Source: GWE2-42-39 sp034003625 (GTDB taxonomy: Bacteria > Bacteroidota > Bacteroidia > Bacteroidales > Prolixibacteraceae). From it: a stretch of 64,000 nt of DNA. Below are positions 25,857 through 33,517 of this stretch, piece by piece. Position 1 is the stretch's first letter; every line of letters begins with the position of its first letter. Where the stretch lies: the NCBI GenBank assembly GCA_034003625.1, contig JAVEYG010000008.1:1-64000 (forward strand), given 5' to 3'. The notes beneath the pieces were generated by a model. That model saw only the letters and a list, made by a program, of their open reading frames with translations, did not search any database and had not been told where the DNA came from. The translations under genes and the position numbers were made by a program.

Positions 25857-27761
25857 TTAAAACCACCCGGGATTTTGTGTCAATTCAACTTCTCCCTTTT
25901 GCTCATATAAATCAATTTCGCCTTTTGGGATCGGAGATAAATAATCGCGATTGGGATCAATATAGTACCCAGCTCCGCCTGTTTTGAATTCAGGGGTGAT
26001 ATAAAACGGGTTAATATACCCTTCCGAATCAATATCAAATCCAGCGCCGGGAGTAAGAGCATACGGTGCGGTGCTGGCATAACCATCTTTTTGCAAACTA
26101 TCAGGATTGTTATAGTAAGCAAGAAACTGACTTATGTGGGCTCCTTTCGGCTTGTACCCATTGATTACTTTTTCGAAAACAGCCCATCTTCTGAGGTCGT
26201 CCAGACGGAACCCTTCCCATGCCAGTTCCACTAACCGTTCTCTCCTGATTTCATTTACGATATTGGGTTGTGACGGATCGAAACCCATACTGACTTTATA
26301 AATTGAACTGTTCCAGCTATTAACTGTATTTAAATCCATAGGAGCCATGCCAACGCGGCTGCGTATAAGATTTACCGTTTTATCAAGATCAGCCTGGGTA
26401 ATGGTTCCGAGCACAGCTTTCGCTTCAGCGTATGCCAACAGGCCTTCCTCGTATCGTATCAACACATCGTCCGTTGAACCATTGCGATATTCATTGGCAT
26501 CAAGAATTGCCCCTTTCCATGGACGATAACCGGTTGGCGAGAAATAATCGTTTTGTTTTAAGGTCAGATAAGGGTATCTGGAAGTTGGAAGGGCAGGAGG
26601 ATTCTCGCCGAATCCGGGCGCTACTTTTTTCATTGGCCCTTTATCCGGGGTCCATATAGTTTGCCTGAACCGTGGGTCTAAGTATTCGCCCTGGCTATAT
26701 AAATTCTTTTCGTCAACCGGGAATTGTGACAGCACCTGAGGATGGCCGTTCCTGTCAAGATAGGCGTTTGCAAGATGATCTGTAAAACCGGGGGCCCGAA
26801 CCATTTTTTCATAAAAAGAATGACCCCCAATCAATGACACATCATATACCCGATATAAGAAAACCCCGGCTGTTTTTGAGGCATCCTGCTGTGAGAATAG
26901 TTGATTGTAGGCTTCATTTAACGGGCCACCTGAAGTAAAAAGGTTGGCCCCCTGATGGTCAATTAATTGCTGGATTGCCGGCTCGATCAATTGTAATAAA
27001 TCAGTACCATTATGTCCGGACACTCCAAATACCGAACCGGAATGATAGCGTTCCCATGTACCTTCAAACAGGGCTACCCTGCCTTTCATAATAATTGCCG
27101 CCTCCTTGTTAACCCGGCCAACTCCTGCACCGGTCCCAGCCCCTTTCCAGTTCATGTTCGTAATTGCCGAATCCAGATCCTGGATAATCCATTTGGCAAC
27201 ATCATAACGCGAATCGCGTGGTTTAAACAGTTCTTCTTTGTCGCTGACATTCAGGGATTTTGTAATATAAGGAACTCCCCCATACCTTGTAAGCATCTCG
27301 AAATAAACCCATGCACGAAAAAAATATCCTTCCCCAATATAATGATTTACGCTTTCGCCCCGGGGGGTTACTTTTTTCGAGTTTTCAATAAAGTAATTGA
27401 TTTGCCTGATCCAGTTGTAATTATTTTTCCACGTATTGTCTGAGTTGGGCGCCTGCCCGCTATTTTGTAATTGCATCAGAGATGAATGCGGGCTTGTGGA
27501 GGCAATGATATCTGAAGGGTGATCCAGCAAATGATTGGCAAATGTAGAACCTCCGCTTCCTGCAACATTGTTTCCAATATACCTGGGAAATAACTGATAG
27601 AACCCATTTACGAATACTTTTAAGTCATTCGATGTTTTCCAGAAGGAAGCATCCGTCATTGCATCAAGCGGTTTCCTTTCCAGAAAATCCTCCTTGCATC
27701 CTCCTATAAATGTTGCAAGAAGGATGACCGTAAAAACGATATATTTAATTTTTGACTTCAT
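25857..27761 (-). CDS. SusD/RagB outer-membrane glycan-binding lipoprotein (PUL1)
   Basis: A 634-residue SusD-like protein: lipoprotein signal with lipobox FIGGCKEDFLERKPL, the SusD-like_3 N-terminal region with ASFWKTSNDLKVFVNGFYQ, tetratricopeptide-type helices and the RagB/SusD C-terminal region ending with IPKGEIDLY and QNPGWF. SusD proteins sit as lids on the SusC barrel and bind incoming oligosaccharide at the cell surface. The gene starts 14 bases after the SusC stop. The C-terminal NPGW motif is shared with the other two SusD proteins here. Confidence 0.95.
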   Translation of the reverse strand: MKSKIKYIVFTVILLATFIGGCKEDFLERKPLDAMTDASFWKTSNDLKVFVNGFYQLFPRYIGNNVAGSGGSTFANHLLDHPSDIIASTSPHSSLMQLQNSGQAPNSDNTWKNNYNWIRQINYFIENSKKVTPRGESVNHYIGEGYFFRAWVYFEMLTRYGGVPYITKSLNVSDKEELFKPRDSRYDVAKWIIQDLDSAITNMNWKGAGTGAGVGRVNKEAAIIMKGRVALFEGTWERYHSGSVFGVSGHNGTDLLQLIEPAIQQLIDHQGANLFTSGGPLNEAYNQLFSQQDASKTAGVFLYRVYDVSLIGGHSFYEKMVRAPGFTDHLANAYLDRNGHPQVLSQFPVDEKNLYSQGEYLDPRFRQTIWTPDKGPMKKVAPGFGENPPALPTSRYPYLTLKQNDYFSPTGYRPWKGAILDANEYRNGSTDDVLIRYEEGLLAYAEAKAVLGTITQADLDKTVNLIRSRVGMAPMDLNTVNSWNSSIYKVSMGFDPSQPNIVNEIRRERLVELAWEGFRLDDLRRWAVFEKVINGYKPKGAHISQFLAYYNNPDSLQKDGYASTAPYALTPGAGFDIDSEGYINPFYITPEFKTGGAGYYIDPNRDYLSPIPKGEIDLYEQKGEVELTQNPGWF

Positions 27762-27774
27762 AGTTATAGTTTTT

Positions 27775-30700
27775 TTACAGCGTTAAGTTTATACCAAATG
27801 AAATAACCCTTTGGGTAGGATATCCCTGTCCATTGTACGAATCAATTATCTCCGGATCGTATTTGATCCATGACTTATAGAATATATATCCAAGATTCTC
27901 GATGCTTGTATATACATAAACCCGTTTCAAATCAATTTTACTGATCAGGTTTTTGGGCAGATTGTACCCCAGACGGACATTCCGTATTTTCAGATGGGCA
28001 AGATTAACGGCATACTGATCATTAGCCCTTGCATTATTTTTGGATAATGCCCCATACGTTGTGTTAAATATTTTTCGTGGATAAAATGCGTTTGGAGTTT
28101 CCGGGCTCCAGGTTCCCAGTTCCTCGTGTTCCCGGAACCAACCACCAGACCACTGATTATTTGCTCCAAACAACCAGTCGGAGCCCGAATATATTTTCCA
28201 ATGACCGACCCCTTCCATCAATACCGATAAATCCAAGCCTTTCCAATCAGCTTCAAAAGTGATTCCATACCGGTATCTGGGGTAATTGTAGCCTCCATTA
28301 ACCTGGTCGCCCATTGAATACCAGTAGTTTCCTTCCCCACCATCAATTTTACCGTCTCCATTCAGGTCTTTCATCATCAAATCGCCGGGATAATACCAGT
28401 CGCTTCCCTGAGGAACATTCTTTTCTACATCTGCAATATTCTGGGCAATCCCAGCTGATTCATAGAAATAATTCTTCCCAAATATCTGTCCGGGAGTCCA
28501 GGAGCTTCTTGTTCCGGTAATGTTGTCCTCATATTCAACAACATATCCAATGTAGTCGGATAACCTCAATCCCACCGAGTAATTGAACCGGCTGCCATTA
28601 ATGGCAAATCCTTTGTCTCTCCATTTGGCAGAAACTTCCCAGCCTCTTGTTTCGCTTACCGCATTATTCTTTTTGGGAGGGGTAGTACCCAGTGTTTGTG
28701 GCAAGGGTTCTGCAGGACCAGCCTGATCAAAAATTGTACGCTGGTACCAATCGTAAGTCATCTCTAATCTTTTACCGAATGCTTCGATATCCATCCCCAC
28801 GTCGATTGTTCTGGGTTTCGCCCAGGTCAGTTGGTCGCTAACTAATGCAGGAGTGAACACCATAATCGGTTTTGCACCTTCGAGTATCACATCATTCGAT
28901 CCGCCAACCCCTGTCCCCATCGGTGCAAGATACAAATAGTTGCCACTGCCATGATCTCCCGAACTGGTATGTGAAGCCCGCACTTTAAAGCTTGTAACAA
29001 GACTGGTGGGCCAAAAGGATTCTTTCGCGATATTCCAGGCTCCTGAGAACGAGGGGAAGAAAGCCCATCGAATATTTTTAGGGAACTTGGAATGGGCATC
29101 GTAACGTCCATTAAATTCAAACATATATTTCCCTTCATAATTGTATGAGAATCGACCAAAGTATCCCTGTGTTGCCCATTGTTCAATATTGTCAGACAAC
29201 TGAATGGGACCAGTCCCCAACGTAAGTGAAGGTATTTCAGTGGTAAAAAGGTCTAACCGGTGTCCCCTCACATTATAGTATAATTCACTTTCCTGCTGAT
29301 ATCCGGCCAGAATATGAAACGAATGGTTTTTATATTCTTTAGTATATGAACTAAAAAGGTTTATCGTTTGAAAATTTCTATCAGCCATTTGCCTTTCAAG
29401 TTGGGCCTGTCTGGTAGCCCTTGCCGACCAGTACATGGTACCATTTGGGTTGTACCCGATCAATGGGAACGATGTTTTTTCGTAGCGGCTGTTTAAAAAG
29501 CTTGTGGTGTATTGCCCCGTAATATCCCATCCTTTCAATGGTGTCACACGAAATCCTCCTGCAATGTTCAGGTCGCCACGAATAACTTTTTCCATTCCGG
29601 TTTTTCCGGTCAGTGATTCATAAATACTGCTAACATAAGGGCTGCCATTGGGATGATAGACAGGCCAGCTTGGCCAGGTCCGTGATATCCAGTTAAAAAT
29701 CGTACTGTAATTACGACCTTCCGTATTGTAAGAAGGGCCTTTTTCGTCGGTTTTTACATAATTCATACTGAAATTAAGGCTCAACCAGCTTTTTACATCA
29801 GTATTCACTTTTAACAATGCGGTATACCGATCCTTATTATCTCCTATTCCATTAAAAATCCCTACTGATTCATTATAACCTAATCCCATATAATACGTGG
29901 TATTTCCGCTTCCTCCTGAAAAATTCAGATTATGCCTTTGACTTGGAATTACATTCCTTGTTGTTTGTTTAAACCAATCAATATTATCATTGGTTACAAA
30001 ATGTCCTCCCCAGAGTCCATTATTCAATTCAATATTATTGTAATCAATTACTCCGGAGGCGTAATCTTTCATCCGTTGGATCGCATCGTCTTTAAATTGG
30101 GGAGCCTGAAGCCCGTTCCTGTAAAATGCATTGAACCTTTCCGCATGCAACCAGGAATCAACCATTTCGGGCATCCATACCGGAGAGCCAAATGCCACAT
30201 CACCGCTATAATTCACCTGAACAGGCTGATCTTTTTTCCCTGATTTCGTTGTAATCAGTATGACACCAAAAGGAGCCCTGGAACCATAAATAGCCGAAGC
30301 AGCAGCATCTTTCAAAACAGTAACACTTTCCACGTCGGCAGGGTTAATATCCGAAAGAGTCCGTTCCACTCCATCGACCAGGATCAGAGGGCTTCCTTCT
30401 GCCCCAAAACCAGTGTACCCCCTGATGTTCAACTTTAGGTCATGCTGGGGAGCGCCACTTACAACGCTTACGTTTAATCCGGGGACTACACTTTGCAAAG
30501 CCTCAGACACCGATTTCACCGGACGGTTTTCCATCATCGATGCATCTACCTGGTCTATTGCAGCCGTGAGATGAGCCTTTTTCTGAACACCATACGCAAC
30601 CACTACCACTTCGTCAACGCCGATCGTTTCCTCCTGCATTGTGATATTCACATTTGTTTTTCCGGTAACATTTATTTCCTGCGCTCTCATCCCTACAAAC

Positions 30701-31254
30701 GAAAACACCAGCGCGGCATCGCCTGGGACATTGGCAAGTGTGTATTTTCCGTCGAAATCAGTAATTGTTCCGGTAGTGGTCCCTTTTACCACTACTGACA
30801 CGCCCGGGAGCGGTTGGCCTGACGAGTCGGTCACCTTGCCGGTGACGGTTTTTTGCTGCAAAGCTTCATTACCACCTGTTTCATCTTTATAAAGAATGAT
30901 CATGCGTTCCTTCACCGAATACCTTATACCGGTTTCCTTGAAGATATTGTCAAGAATGGTTGTAACCGACTCGTTATCAAAACGGACAGAAACCTTCCGA
31001 TCCAGGTCGAGATATTCGGAACTGAAAGCAAAACGAAATTCGCTTTGATCCTCGATAGCGCCCAAGACTTCTTTCAGGCTTACGTTTTTGTAGTTCAGGT
31101 TCAGCCTGGAGGTCTGGCTGTACACACTGGCCCCCGCAGAGAGCAGACTGACTAAGAGAATGAGCAAAGATAATTTCATAATAATAAAAATTTTTCGCAC
31201 CTGATACCAGATGTCAGGGACATACAGGCCCCTTGATTTACAATCTTTTTTCAT
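27775..31254 (-). CDS. SusC/RagA TonB-linked outer-membrane transporter (PUL1)
   Basis: A SusC-family transporter of 1159 residues from the ATG at 31254. It has a signal region (MKLSLLILLVSLLSAGASVY), an STN signalling domain (about residues 45-110), a carboxypeptidase-regulatory-like beta domain (TVTGKVTDSSGQPLPGVSV, about 130-205), a TonB-box-like segment (VDEVVVVAYGVQKK), the plug with LVDGVERTLSDINP and the C-terminal barrel. The STN domain marks it as a transducer that signals through FecR. The start at 31254 (MKKDCKSRG) is typical of STN-bearing SusCs; an upstream ATG at 31290 lies in an otherwise non-coding leader. It imports oligosaccharides from the SusD lid using TonB energy. Confidence 0.95.
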   Translation of the reverse strand: MKKDCKSRGLYVPDIWYQVRKIFIIMKLSLLILLVSLLSAGASVYSQTSRLNLNYKNVSLKEVLGAIEDQSEFRFAFSSEYLDLDRKVSVRFDNESVTTILDNIFKETGIRYSVKERMIILYKDETGGNEALQQKTVTGKVTDSSGQPLPGVSVVVKGTTTGTITDFDGKYTLANVPGDAALVFSFVGMRAQEINVTGKTNVNITMQEETIGVDEVVVVAYGVQKKAHLTAAIDQVDASMMENRPVKSVSEALQSVVPGLNVSVVSGAPQHDLKLNIRGYTGFGAEGSPLILVDGVERTLSDINPADVESVTVLKDAAASAIYGSRAPFGVILITTKSGKKDQPVQVNYSGDVAFGSPVWMPEMVDSWLHAERFNAFYRNGLQAPQFKDDAIQRMKDYASGVIDYNNIELNNGLWGGHFVTNDNIDWFKQTTRNVIPSQRHNLNFSGGSGNTTYYMGLGYNESVGIFNGIGDNKDRYTALLKVNTDVKSWLSLNFSMNYVKTDEKGPSYNTEGRNYSTIFNWISRTWPSWPVYHPNGSPYVSSIYESLTGKTGMEKVIRGDLNIAGGFRVTPLKGWDITGQYTTSFLNSRYEKTSFPLIGYNPNGTMYWSARATRQAQLERQMADRNFQTINLFSSYTKEYKNHSFHILAGYQQESELYYNVRGHRLDLFTTEIPSLTLGTGPIQLSDNIEQWATQGYFGRFSYNYEGKYMFEFNGRYDAHSKFPKNIRWAFFPSFSGAWNIAKESFWPTSLVTSFKVRASHTSSGDHGSGNYLYLAPMGTGVGGSNDVILEGAKPIMVFTPALVSDQLTWAKPRTIDVGMDIEAFGKRLEMTYDWYQRTIFDQAGPAEPLPQTLGTTPPKKNNAVSETRGWEVSAKWRDKGFAINGSRFNYSVGLRLSDYIGYVVEYEDNITGTRSSWTPGQIFGKNYFYESAGIAQNIADVEKNVPQGSDWYYPGDLMMKDLNGDGKIDGGEGNYWYSMGDQVNGGYNYPRYRYGITFEADWKGLDLSVLMEGVGHWKIYSGSDWLFGANNQWSGGWFREHEELGTWSPETPNAFYPRKIFNTTYGALSKNNARANDQYAVNLAHLKIRNVRLGYNLPKNLISKIDLKRVYVYTSIENLGYIFYKSWIKYDPEIIDSYNGQGYPTQRVISFGINLTL
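30725..30759 (-). repeat. 35-base identical block in susC (copy 1)
   Basis: This block is identical, base for base, to 41562-41596 and 57815-57849 in the other two susC genes. It encodes part of the regulatory-like beta domain (DFDGKYTLANVPG). Flanking sequence is also unusually similar, while the barrels have diverged widely. Confidence 0.9.
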
Positions 31255-31310
31255 AAATTTGCATCGTATTTGATTAAACATTCTCTTCATTTGCAGTGAA
31301 GAGTATACCG

Positions 31311-31338
31311 ACAGGAAAGTGTTGACGCACTTTCCTGT
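31311..31338 (-). terminator. hairpin between fecR and susC (PUL1)
   Basis: ACAGGAAAGTG and CACTTTCCTGT form a perfect 11-base-pair stem with a 6-base loop, directly after the fecR stop and about 57 bases before the susC start. The transcribed (leftward) side has no U-run, so partial attenuation or RNA processing is more likely than full termination. Confidence 0.55.
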
Positions 31339-31339
31339 T

Positions 31340-32317
31340 TTATTTACCTTTCTTCAAATAAATAGTGTCTCCTTCCTGATGTGCTTTTGCCGACGTAATA
31401 GCCAGCAACATGGAAAGCACATCATTAAAATCTTCATTCCGGATCGAGAAGGTCACTTTATAATCCTTAAGTCCTTCTTCCGGAATAATTTGCTGGTTGT
31501 ACCTTTTTTGCAATTTGGCGGCCACATCTTTTAGCGGCTGATCATAAATATGGATCACCCCTTCACGCCAGGAGCTGTATTTTGTTGCAACCACCTCACG
31601 AATATTAAACTGATGGTCTTGTTTATTGTAAACCATCATTTCGTTGGGTTTGAGATAGGCAAAGGACTTACCGCCGCTGGCGGGTACCAACTCAACAGCA
31701 CCTTCTTCGAGTACGATGCTGATCTCCGGACTGTCGGGATAAGCTTCGGCAATAAACCGGGTTCCCCGCACTTTTACATTAATCTCGTCGCACGACACGA
31801 TGAACGGAAGTTTTTTGTTTTTGGCGACATCGAAATAGGCCTGTCCGGTTAATTCAACATCTCTGTTTTCTATCCCGAATTGATTGCTGTATTTCAGGCT
31901 GGATCCGGAATTTAACCATACCACGGTTTGGTCGGGGAGGATTGCTTTGGAAATCTGCGCGTTGTCGGCAATGAGGGTGTTGTACGACACGGCGTAACCC
32001 GCCGAATGGGAGAAATACAGATATCCTCCTCCCATTGCAACCATGAGCAAAAGAACAGCTGCATATTTGTATAATTTCTGTAAAAAATCCAGTTTTCTGA
32101 TTTCCCCAGCCCTTTCGTTTAGGATACGTGACTGAAACTTCCCTAACTCCTGCAATAGGTACGGAGCGATGGCCTGTTCGTCCCAATTTACTTTCCAATC
32201 GTTCTTTATTCGCTTAAATTCTGCCTGATTCTCCTGACTATCAAGCCAGATAATCAGTTCCAGCATCTCTTCACGGGATGCTTCCCCCTTAAGATATTTT
32301 CTGATTTTTGTTTCCAT
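31340..32317 (-). CDS. FecR-family anti-sigma factor (PUL1)
   Basis: A 325-residue FecR protein: cytoplasmic anti-sigma region (about residues 1-80) with the EASREEMLELIIWL motif, one membrane helix (about 86-105), the periplasmic FecR domain (about 115-210; NAQISKAILPDQTVVWLNSGSSLKY split by the turn) and a DUF4974 C-terminal domain (about 250-322; IRNEDFNDVLSML). It holds the adjacent sigma factor inactive until the STN domain of substrate-loaded SusC contacts its periplasmic part. It is followed at once by a strong hairpin and then susC. Confidence 0.93.
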   Translation of the reverse strand: METKIRKYLKGEASREEMLELIIWLDSQENQAEFKRIKNDWKVNWDEQAIAPYLLQELGKFQSRILNERAGEIRKLDFLQKLYKYAAVLLLMVAMGGGYLYFSHSAGYAVSYNTLIADNAQISKAILPDQTVVWLNSGSSLKYSNQFGIENRDVELTGQAYFDVAKNKKLPFIVSCDEINVKVRGTRFIAEAYPDSPEISIVLEEGAVELVPASGGKSFAYLKPNEMMVYNKQDHQFNIREVVATKYSSWREGVIHIYDQPLKDVAAKLQKRYNQQIIPEEGLKDYKVTFSIRNEDFNDVLSMLLAITSAKAHQEGDTIYLKKGK

Positions 32318-32465
32318 CCGGATTGTTTTTCAGAAATGAGTACAACAGATTCGGAAAAACCCTACCCGGGAAAATGAAAAAAATGACTGAACTATGATTA
32401 AGAGAATTGACTGTGGCTGCGATCTTTGGAATTTGGGGTCTGAACCTTGCGATTTGGCCTCCGGC

Positions 32466-33056
32466 TCATTGAAGCAATAAATACAGGATCACAGAAAGCG
32501 GGGCAAATTGTTTTTCAAGCTTCTTCCTTAATTCAATTTTTGCTTCTTTCAGGTGTTTTTCGACCGTTTTTACAGAGATACCCAATTCTTCGGCAATTTC
32601 TTTTTGTTTTAATCCGTCAATTTTATTTCGTAGCAGAATTTCCCTTTTTCTGTCCGGCAGTTCTGCGATTGCTTTTTTTAACGCCTCAACCAGTTGTTCT
32701 TCAAGTGATAATTCTTTCCCTTCGGTAAAATCTAATTGATAGAGGTATTGCAATTCGTTGGCAACCACTCCTTCATGGAGCGAATTAAACGAATACCGGT
32801 TGTGTTCTTTCAGGTAATTCAAACACCGGTTGCGCAGGGAAACAAAAAGTAGACTTTCAACCGATTTGTGAAGATCAATATTCTGCCTGTCCTTCCAAAG
32901 GCTGAAGAAACATTCCTGAACGATGTCTTCCGCATCTTTCCTGTTTTTTACAAACAACTGGCAATAGCCCATCATCCGGGGATGCGTTTGCCTGAACAAA
33001 ACGGAAAATGAATCAGCATCGCCTTCCTTTAGCCTTTGGTTAAAAAGTTCAGCCAT
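32466..33056 (-). CDS. ECF RNA polymerase sigma-70 factor (PUL1)
   Basis: A 196-residue ECF sigma factor of the Bacteroidota FecI/SusC-associated group. Region 2 (about residues 18-85) has DAEDIVQECFFSLWKDR; region 4 (about 125-180) has ELPDRKREILLRNKIDGLKQKEIAEELGISVKTVEKH cut here as the helix-turn-helix. The C-terminus is hydrophobic (SVILYLLLQ), as in many of these sigmas. It should direct transcription of the susC-led operon downstream when freed from FecR. The gap to fecR is 148 bases. Confidence 0.93.
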   Translation of the reverse strand: MAELFNQRLKEGDADSFSVLFRQTHPRMMGYCQLFVKNRKDAEDIVQECFFSLWKDRQNIDLHKSVESLLFVSLRNRCLNYLKEHNRYSFNSLHEGVVANELQYLYQLDFTEGKELSLEEQLVEALKKAIAELPDRKREILLRNKIDGLKQKEIAEELGISVKTVEKHLKEAKIELRKKLEKQFAPLSVILYLLLQ

Positions 33057-33517
33057 AAAATAGTTTGAGTCTTCGCTACAAAGAACTTAAATAAAATGAA
33101 AATCTCAAATAAATTCTTTTTGCAACAATTCCTCCTTAAGCGGAATGGGTTTCACTCAGAACGCGTGGTGGCCTCATACAAATCTTCGCCAGTCATATTC
33201 CACAAATTGCAAAGTATCTTACTTTTTTGAATGAGAGCGATATGTCTATCTGCCAATCAACCTTCATAGTCGTTAAATTAAAAACCGATATCTGCATTGG
33301 TATCGCCTATCGTAACCATATTTACCCGGGTTTCCAGCTGTAATTCATGCTTTCTGCATACATTCTACCGGCCTTTAACTTACTCAAAAAGAGGTTAGTA
33401 AACTGTTCATCGATAAATTAAAAAATGGTGTATATTCCTTTGAAAATCCCAGTTCCAAAACCATCAGGATTTCATTTAACAAATTGGTTGAGAAAAATTT
33501 ACAGACTTTGAACCGTG
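33057..33517. other. 461-base gene-free stretch with gene relics
   Basis: This separates the PUL1 sigma gene from the 3' end of the PUL2 GH2 gene. It holds the SUMF1-like relic at 33320-33393. A second relic-like piece is an open + strand frame from about 33382 to the stop at 33531 (contains FIDKLKNGVYSFENP and RISFNKLVEKNLQ) with no start codon; I do not recognise it. Upstream of the sigma start, TTTG (minus strand, 33106-33109) and TTCTTTG (33079-33085) may be a poor promoter pair. Confidence 0.7.
33320..33393 (-). pseudogene. relic of the SUMF1-like gene N-terminal part
   Basis: These 74 bases match 18076-18149 of the PUL1 SUMF1-like gene at 69 of 74 positions without gaps. In the matching frame there are two stop codons (TAA and TAG), and similarity ends abruptly on both sides. 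The relic lies just past the PUL2 GH2 gene, the same relative place the intact gene holds in PUL1, so it is best read as the decayed partner of a duplicated GH2-SUMF1 pair. Confidence 0.85.
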
